From the NCBI GenBank assembly GCA_958299035.1, contig CATQJL010000316.1, positions 25,583,676 through 25,647,675 on the forward strand: a stretch of DNA of 64,000 nt, read 5' to 3'. Source of the stretch: Cylicocyclus nassatus (taxonomy: Eukaryota; Nematoda; Chromadorea; Rhabditida; Strongylidae). Shown here piece by piece: positions 1 through 11,354 of the stretch; positions within the stretch are counted from its first letter, which is position 1; each line of letters starts with the position of its first letter. The translations under genes were made by a program, and so were the position numbers. The notes below the pieces were generated by a model. That model made no database searches and was not told the DNA's origin. It saw only the letters and a program-made list of their open reading frames with translations.

Positions 1-1030
1 CATTTGTCCTAGTTTGGACGCTTTTCTGTATTGAGATATTTTTAAATCAAGAATGTTTCTAACTGAATACGTCAGGTCTGTTCAAGGCTTGGGAGTTAGG
101 TTGATGGATACCTTGCTAAACCAATACCCTCGCTTGGACCACTCCGATTATCCTTGAGCAATAGCAGTCTCGATTGTTATTCTCTGGCACCCCAACTCAA
201 ACAAACGTAGGCATATAAACTTGAGTTCTCTCTTTTTCGTTTGTTGAACTCCTTATTCCAATGAAAGTTGTTTTGTCTAACTCATCAAAGTACGAGCATT
301 CTCTTTTTGGTCCTCAAACATCAAGGACAACTGACCCTTTACTAATAGCATTTATATAGTTCAAATGGTACACCTTGAGTGTAAAAGATAAAGATAAAAC
401 TGTGCACGCTAATTTTAATACACAACGTTTTACAAGTTTCTGAGCCTTTTGAATAGTGAAATCAAATTTTTAGGAACATCGAACTATTTGCTTATACATT
501 ATACCTGGAAAGATTTGGAAAAAAGCACTACGTTACTTTTTTTCGAGGCAAAATAATCCACTTTGATAGCGTAATTTCTTCTAATTTCCCACCGTAATCT
601 ATTTGTAGGATTAATTAGTGAATCAGTCGTACCTTAATCCTGAAGCCGACTCCACAGAATGGTACCGAAAGCTGGCAGAGGACTTTGTAAGAAAAGAGTC
701 AACAATTAAGATGTGTATGCACACTTTTGGGATACCCTTGAGCCATAATGGCCCGAAAAATTGTAGAAAGCTTTGACTTATTATAAAAACAAGTGGGATA
801 AAGATAGGGGGACACCTCAAACACAGCTCGACAACCTTTTCTTCCTTTTCGATAGGCATGTTTCTATACTACTAGTTTCTCTCCAGATCTTAAATACTCA
901 CAGAAACAATTTCAAGGTTTTTCAACAATTAAACTCTAGCAAATTTCAAACTTCTCACCTACGCTTTTGAAAGCACTGTTAATAGGCGGTAACAAACATT
1001 TCTCAATCGCGTTTTTTTACATTTAAATCT
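1..1030. other. No gene recognised; AT-rich DNA
   Basis: AT-rich sequence with only short open frames that resemble nothing I know. No repeat, RNA gene or splice-supported exon could be supported here. Confidence 0.5.
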
Positions 1031-1070
1031 TACTCACTTATACTCACATAATCGCCGGGGGCAGGCGGCC

Positions 1071-1442
1071 ATGCAATTTATGGGCGGGCGGGCACCGCAA
1101 AAATATTCGCTGATTTCTTGCGGTCCGCTTGCAGATATTTGGAAGGATTTTAGCGAAATTTTAGACGAATGCTTGGAGAACAATCGCGGTTTCCTTATAG
1201 ATTGGCTGCGGCGCAATGGCCGCATTCTCGCGGACTATCAGCGAGAATATGCAAAATTTCAGGAAGCCGCACGGTCCTTTGTGGAGGACCGAGCAGCCCC
1301 CAGGTACTTTCCCCTGAGAGAAAGTACCTCAAACTTGAGTAATCAAACCAACGGTGACACCTCTGTCACACAGAGTCTTACCTGTGCTCGACGTACACCC
1401 AAAACTGCTCAAAAAGAGTCCAAGCGCCTGCTGAGAGTTTGA
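1071..1442 (+). CDS. Unrecognised open frame, 123 codons
   Basis: An ATG-started open frame that ends TGA. The first 80 residues have a fairly protein-like composition (mixed acidic, aromatic and basic residues, e.g. LADIWKDFSEILDECLENN), while the end is Thr/Ser/Lys rich. I do not recognise a family, signal peptide or membrane segment. Downstream (1440-1620) the same sort of GC-richer sequence continues with loosely repeated GCTGA/TTGAC motifs, which suggests a piece of a repeat family instead of a host gene. It could be an exon, a transposon fragment or chance. Confidence 0.15.
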   Translation: MQFMGGRAPQKYSLISCGPLADIWKDFSEILDECLENNRGFLIDWLRRNGRILADYQREYAKFQEAARSFVEDRAAPRYFPLRESTSNLSNQTNGDTSVTQSLTCARRTPKTAQKESKRLLRV

Positions 1443-1960
1443 CCAGCGCTCGCTGAAAGAGATTATTTGACGAGCGCCAGCAGAAAACTCTGTATTCTGC
1501 TCCGCTAGCAAGACATTCGACAGTATATGAGGTACCGCCCGCTGAAGGTTTGGCCACGCCCCAAAATTCTGCTGACCGCCTGCAGAAAAGCGCGAGTTTG
1601 CGGACCGTCTGCCTCCCGAGATTATCTGAGTATATACTTGTAAGGAAGCTTGTTTTCGAATTGGCCTTTTTAGACAGTATGTATACCATATCGAAGGCCA
1701 TATAACACTTTCATAGATCTTCCTAATCTGCTAAACCTTTATGAACAAGGATATCAGTAAAATGAGTTGCTGAGATCTAACTAGCCCTCACATAATGCGA
1801 TCTACTTTTATCTAAGAGTATTTATTGAATAAAATTGAATACTGTCTACTCTGAAGATTATCACAGCTCCATTGAAGAGCTAGAAAAATTAAGTTATTGT
1901 AGTCCTACTTGCGCAATTAATTTTTTGCCCCAGTAGGCACTCATAACTCCTCGTCCATAA

Positions 1961-2940
1961 GGCTTGATACATACCTCGTTGGGTGTCTACACGTAGTGGT
2001 GGCAGCAACGCATTTAATGCGAATCGATTGCAGCGGAGTTACGCTGCTGCCTCACGCTGCATCAGCCAACGCAAAAAGTCCCCATACTTAGCTTCTCATT
2101 TTTGAGTAGCGCTGCTCGTGCTAATAAGCGCTGATCAGCGCTGCTCTAGATTTTGCAGCTGAGTTACGCTCACTTTTTCTGAACGTATCTCAGCTGCTTT
2201 GAGCTGCAAACAGCTGCTTTTGTTCGGATCTACCTATTTTACCGGTTTTCAGCAGTTAGCGCTGAATGCAATCTAATACCATCAATTTAGGATTCTAGAG
2301 GCATATATGAAAAAATATTGAAATGAATTAGAAAGACTTACTTTATGAAGTTCAAGAGATATAATCAAATCAACTACAGATCGGCAATAATTTAAGAAGC
2401 TGACGGTGTGGTCAGATAAAATTTTGCCTTCGTGGACTCGATCACGTCATTGCCTGAGGTATAGGGCGTCCGCGCAGGGTGCGGAGAGTGCGCAAGGTGT
2501 GTATGGCGCGTCACTCCTCTTTTCCCGTGCAATCCTGCCGCCTGTTTTCTCTGTGCCATGAACTATCTTCAACGGACGCGACAGCGCTGCTCTCCGGCCT
2601 ATACACTCTCACATTGGACAGCCATTAATAAAGTTTGAATAAAAACACGCCTCTGCTCTTCTTTCTTTTTTTAAGGCTAGCTTTCCATTATAAGCTTGAT
2701 AATGAAAGATGGAATATGTAGAACTCCTCAAAAGTAGAATATGACTCCAGATTCAACTCAAAATATGCTTTCTGGGCTTCGACATTATAAAAATTAGCGA
2801 TAGCGCAGTTATTTTGGATGGTTTCTACACTCAACAAGTACTCAAGAAGAGCCGACTGCAGCGCTGATTAGCCGAAGGAGCGCTGCCTTCGCTGCTCGTT
2901 GCTTTTGTCCATACCTAAGCAGCGAGGTATGTATCAAGCC
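1961..2940. mobile_element. PIF/Harbinger-like non-autonomous element (TIR, TAA target duplication)
   Basis: The ends are an inverted repeat of at least 18 bp (GGCTTGATACATACCTCG at 1961-1978, its reverse complement at 2923-2940). They are flanked on both sides by TAA (1958-1960 and 2941-2943). A 3-bp TWA target duplication with GG-starting inverted ends is the signature of PIF/Harbinger elements. The roughly 980-bp interior is rich in CAGCTG/AGCGCTG motifs near both ends and has no transposase frame, so this would be a MITE mobilised in trans. The superfamily call rests on the ends and target site only. Confidence 0.6.
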
Positions 2941-3099
2941 TAACGTCCCGCAGATGAAAAAGGAAGGTTTGGAAGTTGCATCTATGCTCTTCACTGTGGT
3001 ATACATACCATCTGAAAAACCGCTTCGACTAATCATGTTTCCCTTTTGCACTCCTTCACATAGTAGGCAGACCACAGCAAAGAATTTGCCATAAATTCT

Positions 3100-4330
3100 T
3101 GCCCTTCGCTTCCGACATCCACGATGCCTTTGGTGGTCGTCGGTGACGCCCGCGAGTTACAGACGATGAATTAGTGTCCACATAACTCTTTAGCTGGTCC
3201 ATCTGTTCTACGAACACGTTTGCTTACAAGGGGATCTACTCCGATGGTTTTAATAGCCATCAGTCAGACGAGATGCTGCTTGTGTTGGATGATCTTCAAA
3301 AGACTGCGCTGAAGTGCTCTATATGTGGTTTGTAGAGCTTTCGACGTAGCTACAGTGTCGGCGCAGATCCCTACGTAAGAGTGCGCCTGAAGACCGTTGA
3401 GTCGAACATGTGGGCTCTCGAAGCGTCGGAATCGTCAGCTTGTTAGTGACTTCTAAAGGCCCGAAGACGAACAGAACTGCTGCTCTTTTCCTGTTGAATT
3501 TCCTTAAATCTCTATGTTCATCAAACTTCCAAAGAACAAGTAAGAAAACGTTCCCATGATGAAGTGACTTTCTATTCCGTTTTCCGCACCTTTAAAGGTC
3601 TACATGCTAAAGTTCTTGCAATTCTGTAGTTTGGTCTTTTTTCTACTTCATTGAGTTCCTTCATCGTCTCTGCTTCAGCATACTGCTCAAGAAGCAATGT
3701 TGCCCGCAGAACGAAAATCTGGAGGAAACTCCCACCAACTCGTATGCCTTTCTTCGTTCCCGCATCACTCACTGCAAGATCGCTGTGAACAGCTTTTTGT
3801 GCCATATGCTTCCATCGTCCTTGTACCATCCTTCTACCAGTCTGCCAATGTCCTCACATAAGCTGGGTTCAATCCTTATTCGACTAACGCTGCAGGGGTG
3901 GAATTTCGATGACGTCAAACCTTTTTCGGTGGACGAAGGTTAGGACGAGAGGCACTCGGGACTTCCGGCAAATTTCTACAACCCTCGAAACCGCATGGAT
4001 GTGGGTATGCAGCTGAATCCCTTCCTAATCCAGCTTTTTTGGGGCTGGGCTTCATCCGGTGCCCATGCTAGCGGGAACGACGTTGGTGATGAGCTAGTAT
4101 ATCACACTTAACAAGCATAATAGAAGATAGTTCCTAGAATCCTTTCGTTTGCCCTCCTTAAAGATGGAATTTTTTTTCGCCCAGCAGCTCTGCGAGCGTA
4201 CTTTTCGTAAAGGCCCCTTCGGCACTTCTTGAGACATCCTCTTCCTTCGGCTACAAAGTATGCTCGCTTCCCTGTATTTCCGAAAATCCTCCTGCAATGT
4301 TCTGCGGCTGGCGTTAGCTACCAATCGCTC
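3100..4330 (-). pseudogene. RTE-type non-LTR retrotransposon remnant (RT to C-terminal region)
   Basis: On the minus strand, 4324-4200 encodes VANASRRTLQEDFRKYREA, matching the LIANAS...LQEDLRKYRQA segment of the better RTE copy at 8870-8940. Further along the minus strand, 3700-3572 encodes AEAETMKELNEVEKR, which resembles the segment after the YADD catalytic motif of RTE reverse transcriptases. Around 3210-3130 there is a NRWT stretch followed by a degenerate RGR..PTT stretch, as in the RTE C-terminus. Several stops and frameshifts interrupt it. Order and spacing fit one decayed 5'-truncated copy; a mosaic of two copies cannot be excluded. Confidence 0.5.
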
Positions 4331-4387
4331 GGAGCAATTGCATTCGAACTCCGCCTCAAGGCTCTTCGTTTTCCGAGCAATCCCTTA

Positions 4388-4752
4388 AAGGCAGCGTTCA
4401 GCCAGATCTGGACCTATGAGGATTTTACGTGGAAAGTATTTTTGGGGTCCTAACTAAGGCACTGCTCAAGCGGCAGCGTAGGTAGTGCTCTAACGGCTAA
4501 GATGTTCCCCTCGAAAGTGGACCCCACGATCGTATCCGCATGGATTCATGGCAGTTTCGCGCCAGGACACACGCTTTGCGCCATTAGTCCATGCGAAATA
4601 GATCGCGGAGTCCAGTTTCGAGGGGAATACCTCAGCCGTTAGAGCACTACCTGAGCTGCCGGTTGGGCAGTGGCTTACTCAGGGCCCCAAAATTACTATC
4701 CACGTGAGATCCCCATGTGTCCAGACTTGCCTGGACGCTGCCTTTAGTAGCC
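4388..4752. repeat. Foldback element with ~160-bp inverted arms
   Basis: The left arm (about 4388-4545) and right arm (about 4585-4752) are imperfect reverse complements over most of their length. Landmarks are AGGTAGTGCTCTAACGGCT (about 4480) against AGCCGTTAGAGCACTACCT (about 4634), and GGGGTCCT (4444) against AGGGCCCC (4681). Only about 40 bp separate the arms, so the transcript or single strand would form one long hairpin. It lies beside the minus-strand RTE remnant. No target duplication could be fixed; probably a foldback MITE. Confidence 0.7.
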
Positions 4753-5963
4753 TGCAAGAATCATTCCCAGTTCTTCTCATAAGTTTTAATGCATTATTTG
4801 CGCAGGCTTTCAACCTTCTCAGGAGTCGAGCAGTTGTACTTTGAATCCTCCTCGGGCCAGTTACAACTTGTTATAAGCTCCCCCAGCTTGTTACTGTGGC
4901 ATTCGACCCCCTTCCTTCCTGCGACACTATGGCAGCTCTTCCAGATTATGAAAATCGTGGAGGCAGTGATTAGAGCCACTGCAGGCAGTTGGCTAGTAAA
5001 TCGACCAAGATCTACTTTGGTTGTGGAAATGGTCGATCACTGCATGAGTCGCTGCGTTCCCCGTGCCCATCGAAGAATCATTTTCCTTTCATAAAGTTAG
5101 AGGAAAGTGTGCGGCGTAGAAAAGACCAAACGGATGTTTTTGTTGCGAGGCCCATATTCAAGCTAGCTTTGCGCGATGCTACATGTACCAAATGTATTCT
5201 GCAGCATCGACAGGAACGTAAAGTTTGGCGTTTGTGAAGTGTTTTGGGGTCGCAAATGCAGAGCACGAGGCAGTTTCCATGGCGTGTCGTCGCAGACATG
5301 TCAGTTTCGTCCCGTTGTATTGTTTTTGTCCAGTGTCTCTATCTAGCATTTCAAAATTCAAATTTTTTTGGTATCAGAAAATTCCATTGTTGCTGAACCC
5401 AAATCTCGTAGAACATCGGGCGAGCAAAAGTGTGTGTCATTTGATGCAATTTCTTTTCTCTTTCTGACAGGCGTTTTTTCTCGATTCGTGAAGGCTTCGA
5501 GAATGAACTTAGCACACAGCTTCTTAGGTTTAGGGACCATGGCGCACCCAAAATTTCCCGATCCGATAATTCGAAGTTTTGTTTTTGTTTGTATAATCAG
5601 TGTCAAGCAATAATCAGCTTTTGAAATTTTCAAACCCTGAAGATTCGAAATAAATTTCAAAAAAGTCAATTCAAAAGTACTAAATTAGCTTGAAATGCTC
5701 GAAAATTCAGTTTATTGCAAATTGTTTGATTATTTGCTTGTTATGAAGCTTTTGCAAAATTAGAATGAAAAGTTTGGGAAATGGCTAAGTGGAACTCTAT
5801 GGTTCGAAACTAGGACTATTGTTCGCAAGAGAAACCAGTTCAGAAACATAACTGCTGAAAATAGGAAGGGAAACTGCGCTAAACGGCTCTCCATTTGCCT
5901 ATCTTGAATGCACTTGATTTTATGATGAGTCTAAACACGAGACATGAGCTCGGAACGAATATA
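4753..5963. other. No gene recognised
   Basis: Both strands have short overlapping open frames, none with a motif or splice pattern I can support. No inverted or tandem repeat was seen. Confidence 0.4.
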
Positions 5964-7183
5964 CAAGGTGTTCCAGAAAATGATTAAGCGTTAAATCGCT
6001 GAGAATTCCTTGTCTGCGCAACCGCAGATTTTGTTTCATGTGTGGCTTCAACTCAGATCTACGGTAGAATGTGGGGCAGCGTTTCATATACATTACTTTA
6101 GGCCTACGTTAAAATCGGAATAGTTTTGGGATAAGGAGAGCATATCTTGCTCCAAGGATTGTCGTAAGAGCTAAAAATTCTGCCCCTTATAAGGAAACAA
6201 TATTCGGTGTCCGTGGCCTTGTGAGATGGGATGTAAAAACCACTACACTCGTCTTGGAACGCTGATTCGTAATCTGACTTTCGATTCTGTTGATTTCTTT
6301 GAAAAAAGTTGTGGAAGATTTTCAAAAAGAACCCTCATTGGGTAGGAGAACGAGCTCCGCCAGTTTGATTCGCCTCCGCGGGCCACTGGTCTTGCAACGA
6401 CACGCAACAATATAAAAAGGGCCGGTTGCCATCGAAGACAGGCTCAAACTGGCAGAGTGCTTTCCCCTACCCACCCTAATTGAGACTATGGAAACTAAAA
6501 AACACAAAAGGACTTGAAGGATCTGCATCACTCAAACTGGCAGAGTGCGTCCCCCTACCCACCCTAATTGAGGCTATGCAAAACTAAAAAACACAAAAGG
6601 ACTTGAAGGGTCCGCATCATCATATGAGACTATTGCACTAGCCACTACTCCGCAACGTACCGGCGGAATTGGCGTATTTCCCTCGGGCGGCCAAACTTAC
6701 GCGAAAATTCTATATAACTTCTTTCAGAGAAACGAATAGCAGAAACGGAAGTCGATTTGGAATCAGGGTCCCAAGACGAATGTAACCGTATACGACTCCT
6801 CGCAAAAGAACATCGAGTAACGTTCCTTGTTAGCTGTTGATTCCACTTATGGGATTTTCGCTTCAATGGAAATTTTTGCTCAAAAGTTATGATGATATAG
6901 CTAATAGCGATTTTCTCACGTTACCAAAAATCTGATCATACCTCTAAATTGCTCTACAAACATAACTCGGTTATTTACTAGGCTCAGAAATGCAATAACG
7001 ACGTTGTGCCGGAAGCGTTTGCTTTAACCCTAAACTAATAAAGAGAAAAAGAAGATTCGTCCGGATTCGTTTCGTGCTTCAGTTTAGATTCAAGCTATCC
7101 CTACAACTTGCTGCCTACACGAGAGCTATCCAGACAAAAAAGCGTTAGCGAAACGCTCGATACATGTCTTGGTACACCCTGTG
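5964..7183. mobile_element. Old TIR element, probably Tc1/mariner-type, in an intron
   Basis: The left end (ACAAGGTGTTCCAGAAAATG from 5963) and the reverse complement of the right end (ACAGGGTGTACCAAGACATG up to 7182) are diverged inverted ends of the CAGGGTGTCC kind seen in the better preserved element at 11868. TA flanks both sides (5962-5963, 7184-7185). The similarity continues loosely for about 40 bp (GCGTT..TCGCT). No transposase frame survives. If right, it sits directly downstream of the last predicted exon of the minus-strand acyltransferase gene. Confidence 0.35.
6443..6618. repeat. Tandem duplication, two 88-bp units
   Basis: The block CTCAAACTGGCAGAGTGC... to ...CTGCATCA at 6443-6530 is repeated at 6531-6618 with a handful of substitutions and one inserted base (for example TTTCCCC against GTCCCCC). 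It lies inside the presumed old TIR element. Confidence 0.85.
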
Positions 7184-7202
7184 TATGACATATTGATGTG
7201 AC

Positions 7203-7642
7203 CTTTCTAGTTGTTTTCTCGAGGAGTTTTAGTGTTTTCATGAAAAGACCGAAGACTCTGTCTTCATCGATTGGTTTTGACACATCGAGCGGAGTTTTCA
7301 TGGTGACAGCTCTGTAAAATCACTATTTTAGGCTTCGCAAACTCAACACTACTCAAAAGTAGCAACCTATCTATCATGAATACAACTTCAGGTTCTAGTT
7401 TTCTCACTACCTGAGTAAAGTTGAAGGAAAATTGACAATTGGGATAAAACATTTCACATCCTAAAAGTCATCGCTATTAATGAATCGACATATGAGTGAA
7501 GCTTTGTGAAAACAAACATACTTGATATACAAAATATGTTGAACTGCCTTGCATACCGTTTGAATGCCTTGTAAATGACATCGCCTTGGTTGCAGGCAAA
7601 GCTATTGCCAGCGACCAGCATGTCTATCCTGCCATTTCCACT
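7203..7642 (-). CDS. Three exons of an OAC-like acyltransferase, SGNH domain
   Basis: Three minus-strand exons join in frame across GT..AG introns: 7642-7522 (acceptor TTTAG, donor GTATGT), 7460-7367 (acceptor TTTTAG, donor GTTGCT) and 7311-7203 (acceptor TTACAG, donor GTCACA). The first encodes MLVAGNSFACNQGDVIYKAF, a block-I type GNS motif of SGNH hydrolases as found in the lumenal C-terminal half of nematode OAC (acyltransferase-3/SGNH) membrane proteins. The second gives VVRKLEPEVVFMIDR and the third KPIDEDRVFGLFMKTLKLLE, both in the expected order for that family. Known OAC proteins have an N-terminal multi-pass acyltransferase-3 domain; it is not visible here and would lie to the right, beyond the RTE insertion at about 7.74 kb. 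The catalytic Asp/His end is also missing. The gene is therefore partial: either interrupted by transposons in introns, or a dead fragment. The exon borders are predictions; the open frame through all three supports them. Confidence 0.6.
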
Positions 7643-7739
7643 CTAAAGACAAGAAAATAATCAATATGCAGCGTACACAAATACACACTCACCTTTATTT
7701 TTCTGCAGAGCGAGGTTCAACTTAGAATCAAATTATGAA

Positions 7740-9530
7740 ACAAATCTCTCTCCCCTACCCTTATAATGGTCGACCGCCTCATCGTGGCGTGGAGGTGTCA
7801 CTGGGTGTCGAACTGCGATGCACAGCTGAGTGTATACTCTGGGAAGGTTTCCCAAGCTGTGGAGGAGTTCGACGTTTTCGGTTTCGGCCGGATGCCTTGT
7901 TAAAAGCCAGCCAGGCCCCCGGGTAAGCGATCGCCCCCCTAAAGGTCTCCACACTCTTCTAGACGCTGCGGAGCACATCAAGTACCACATCATCGCTCTG
8001 CAGGAGACGGATTTCAAGAAAAAGGACGTGCGACAGATGAGTGATGGAACGCTCATCATTCGTTGTGAGAAAGTTCCATCACGAAATGTTAGAGGCGTTG
8101 GCTTTGTCGTCCACTCATCTATCGTCCATCTTGTCGATTCGCACGAGTTACTTTCATCTCAACTAGCCTTCCTGCGACTGCGACCTCCACGTCAAAAGAC
8201 CATCAGCATCAGCAACTGCTACTCTCCAACATCACAGCTGACGAATCAGAACTAGGAGCTTTCTAAGATGATGTGGAGGAGGTCGTTCGCAACGGAAAGT
8301 CCTTTAACAAGCTTGTTGTTTGCGACTTTAACGCGAAAATCGGGATGCCACTAGAAAAGAAATCTAGGACTGGGAAGTTTGGATATGGCTCCGGAACGAA
8401 AACGGCAACCTTCTCGTTGGGATGCTCTTCTTATAAAGAAAGAACATTACCGGTGGACATGGAATCGCCAAACAGAACGACTCACGAGGAGATCGACTAC
8501 ATTCTTATCAACCGGAGATGGAACTTGCTTGATGTCTCAGTAGTTCCATCCTTCTGCAGTGGTTTTAATCACTGTCTCCTTCGAGCAAAGGTATTATTCA
8601 GTCGAAAGCTGGAAAAGAAGGTCTGCCACAGTATCTCAAGAAAGAAGGAATTCATTTATGACGGTAACAGGTTAGAAGATCATATCAAGTTGTGACTGCC
8701 CATTAAGGGGGACCCAACGTACGATTACGACCTGCTTCTGAAAGGATTGCGAGCCTGTGGAAAGTGCGCCTCAGTGACTTCTGAGAAGATTTTGGAAATT
8801 TCGAAAACCACCAGCGAATTGCTCGAAAGAAGAAGATTTCTGAGGCAGGATCCGAGTGCAACCAATTTCGAGCGACTGATAGCCAACGCCAGTTGCACAA
8901 CAGTTTTGCAGGAGGATCTCAGGAAGTATAGGCAAGCCAAGATACTGGAAGCAGCCGAAGGGAGACGAAGTCTCAAGAAGTGCCAAAAGGACCTCTGTGG
9001 ATATCGCGTACCGCTGGCTGCACTACTGAACGAAGACGGGACTCTTACTTTTTTCCGATATAAGATGGAGTCGATCGCGAAGAACTTCTACACCAACCTC
9101 TTCCGATCATCAACACCCGTGCTGATGCCCGTTGTTCCCACTGGAAAGGTACCACCAAGGATTTTACCTGCTGAAGTGCGTATCGCGATACAGACCCTGA
9201 AAATGTCCACGGCTCCAGGACCAAATCCTCCTTCCGTCGAACTTCTGCGAGCCGGAGGACAACGTCTACACGAGGTTCTAGCGTCGCATTTGACATCTTA
9301 CCTTTAGAGGGAGAAGATTCAACTAGTAGAGAATATACCTGCTAAGTGTGCTGTACAAGCTTTTCACGGAGATATCCTCCCTCGCATATTTAGGACACTG
9401 GATGAGGCGCAACCCCATTAGAAAGTTGGATTCCGCAAAGAATTCAGCTTTATGAACCACCTTCCAAGACTGGCTCAATTCTGCAGCACCAACATTCCAC
9501 AGTGGCTCCAATTATCGCCCCTTCAAGCAA
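7740..9530 (+). pseudogene. RTE-type non-LTR retrotransposon, decayed copy 1
   Basis: Three consecutive open segments (about 7830-8255, 8273-8695, 8747-9307) plus a tail to 9530 follow the order of an RTE single ORF. The first shows an APE endonuclease start ([14 protein letters not shown]). The second has LVVCDFNAKIG, corresponding to the GDFNA block, and ends with EEIDYILINRRW and FNHCLLRAK, where the family normally has S-D-H-R; the catalytic Asp is replaced here. The third enters the reverse transcriptase (FRYKMESIAKNFYTNLF, then STAPGPNPPSVELL, the APGPD-like block). After a stop at 9305 the frame resumes with VGFRKEFSFMNHLP, then breaks off before the YADD core. It is truncated and multiply broken, and sits just upstream of the SGNH exons in opposite orientation. 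Confidence 0.75.
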
Positions 9531-10410
9531 AAGGTATGATTCATTCAAAAGTTGAAAAAGACGGTTTGCCATAGCGTCGCAGGAAGGGAAGAGCTCTAAT
9601 GCGACGGTAGCTGGCTGGAAAAGCTTATAATTCGCCTATTGACGGAGACTCAACACACGACGAGGATCGGCTTTGGAAGGTTTGCGAACCTGCAAGAATG
9701 TGCCTCAGCGACTTATAGAAACTTGAAAAGCAATTTTAAAGTATTGTCCAAGCTCGACCGTCGCTCAATCTCGGCATTGTTTGATTGCTTTTTGAGACTG
9801 CTTGAACTGCACACCGAGATTATTAATTTCTTTATTGACTGACGTTTCGGCATTATCGCCTTCTTCAAAGTCTGAAATTGTCGAATGCATAGGTGATCTA
9901 TCCTTCCAAAAACCGTATCAAGACTCAGAAAAGATGTCCAATGCGTCAGAAAACCAAGAGCTACAAAAGTAAATGCAGAATTAAACTAGTGCTCACCTAT
10001 CTTACTGTTTAGTCAATAAAGAAGTTACTAATCTCGGTGTACAGCTCAAGCAGTCTCAAAAAGCAATCAAGCAATTTTAAAGGCCATCAGAGTACTAGTT
10101 GAGAAAAGAACTTGAGTCATGGTAGGAATGCAACTCATCACAGTGACCAATAGCGAACGCTAGTTGCAGGACAACTCTGCAAGGGGGGGGGTCCTCAAAA
10201 GTACATACAAACGAAGGTACTGGAGAGCTGAATAAAGCCTTGGTCTCAAGAAGTAGGGCTTTTACGAAGACCATATACCGTTGGCAGCGCTGGTAAACAA
10301 AGACGAAAGTGCGGTTTTTTTTCCGACATAAGATGGAATCTATCACAAGAAACTTCTACCTCTTTCGCCCATGAAGCAACATCCGTTCCCATCTTCCTAC
10401 TGAAGTGTAT
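9511..10410 (+). pseudogene. Second, more decayed RTE fragment, interrupted by an insertion
   Basis: 9511-9728 matches 8576-8780 of copy 1 at the DNA level (GCAAAAGGTATGATTCA..., then CGACGAGGATCGGC, CTGCAAGAATGTGCCTCAGCGACTT). 10083-10410 matches about 8860-9190 (GCGAACGCTAGTTGCA, AAGTGCGG TTTTTTTTCCGACATAAGATGGA). The two halves are separated by the inserted element at 9742-10069. Frames are destroyed by many indels. It abuts the end of copy 1, so the two may be one rearranged insertion or a second insertion into it. Confidence 0.65.
9742..10069. mobile_element. Inserted element with 60-bp inverted repeats and 13-bp flanking direct repeats
   Basis: 9781-9840 and 10011-10070 are reverse complements with only four mismatches in 60 bp (TTGATTGCTTTTTGAGACTG start). 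The insertion is bracketed by the 13-bp direct repeat AGCAATTTTAAAG (9729-9741 and 10070-10082), which fits a target duplication. Just inside the left arm, the minus strand carries GAAGAAGGC, six bases, GCC and GAAACGTC (9870-9841), a layout like the minimal hammerhead-type motifs of Penelope-like retroelements. The element could therefore be an inverted pair of Penelope terminal pieces; a plain MITE is the alternative. Confidence 0.6.
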
Positions 10411-10679
10411 CACTGTCGCCAAGCGACAACAAAAAAACAAGCAAATATTTGAGGTTTGTAAGATACCGTACTCTCATACTTGCAAACTTTACTTCAGGAT
10501 ATCGAAAACAGCGCGACCGAGTGACTCAGAGTGGCAGCTGCGCCAGATGGCAACGAACGATCCCGATTATGAGGAGCTTCATTTGGTGTTCACGCGGATG
10601 CGCTCCGCGCACTCGCTTTATCATAAGTTTGATCTTTTTGATTATGAAAACTATCCCCTAGACAGGTGTCGTAGTTTAC

Positions 10680-11273
10680 TATAGTCGTCCTCACCCCACT
10701 AGTCGGTCAGTGGACGGATTCGAATTCGAGCAAAAGCAGGCTGATGGCGACGGAGCGCGACTTCTGAACCCTCAGTTCAGTTTTGTTTCTTTGTAGTTCT
10801 TTTATTGTAGTTGTTTGTTAACCTTTGTGCTATAAGTATGTTCGTTTTCAAAATACTATGTCATTGTTGTCGCACTATTTTGTTTCGCTATGCTCGTTAC
10901 TTATTATAGAAACAATACAGATGGGAAAACCTCTGCTGCAAATCTATCTCTTTTGTAACTGACACGTGCAGAAGTGTTGTTTTAGTGATCAACGTCACAA
11001 AATTTTTCCATCTGCATTGCTTCTAGAAGCTTAAATGAAATCACTCAAGCAAAAACCGAGCTCAACTGCGCGAAACAACAACAATAACAAAACGCAAATT
11101 TGACTAGAAAGGTTGGAATAGTAAAATTAACAAGCAACAATGTATAAAAACCAAAAAGAAATATGCGTAGTTCTGAACTGAGGGTTCGAGTGCCGCGCTC
11201 TTCCGCGACTGGCCTGCTCCAGTTTGAATTCGAATTCGTCCACTAAGCCGACTAGTGGGGTGAGGACGACTAT
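10680..11273. mobile_element. Foldback MITE, ~100-bp inverted ends
   Basis: 10680-10780 and 11172-11273 are inverted copies: TATAGTCGTCCTCACCCCAC at the left end, its reverse complement at the right end, continuing through GAATTCGAATTCG and GAACCCTCAGTTCAG. The roughly 390-bp interior is AT-rich with no coding content. TA dinucleotides at both ends suggest a TA target site but the exact border is ambiguous. Confidence 0.75.
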
Positions 11274-11354
11274 ACATGATTCTCAGTCGCTCCGTTTGCA
11301 TTTAGTTCTCTACTGATTTTGTAAGAAAATCATAAACAAAGCAAAGCTCAAGTA

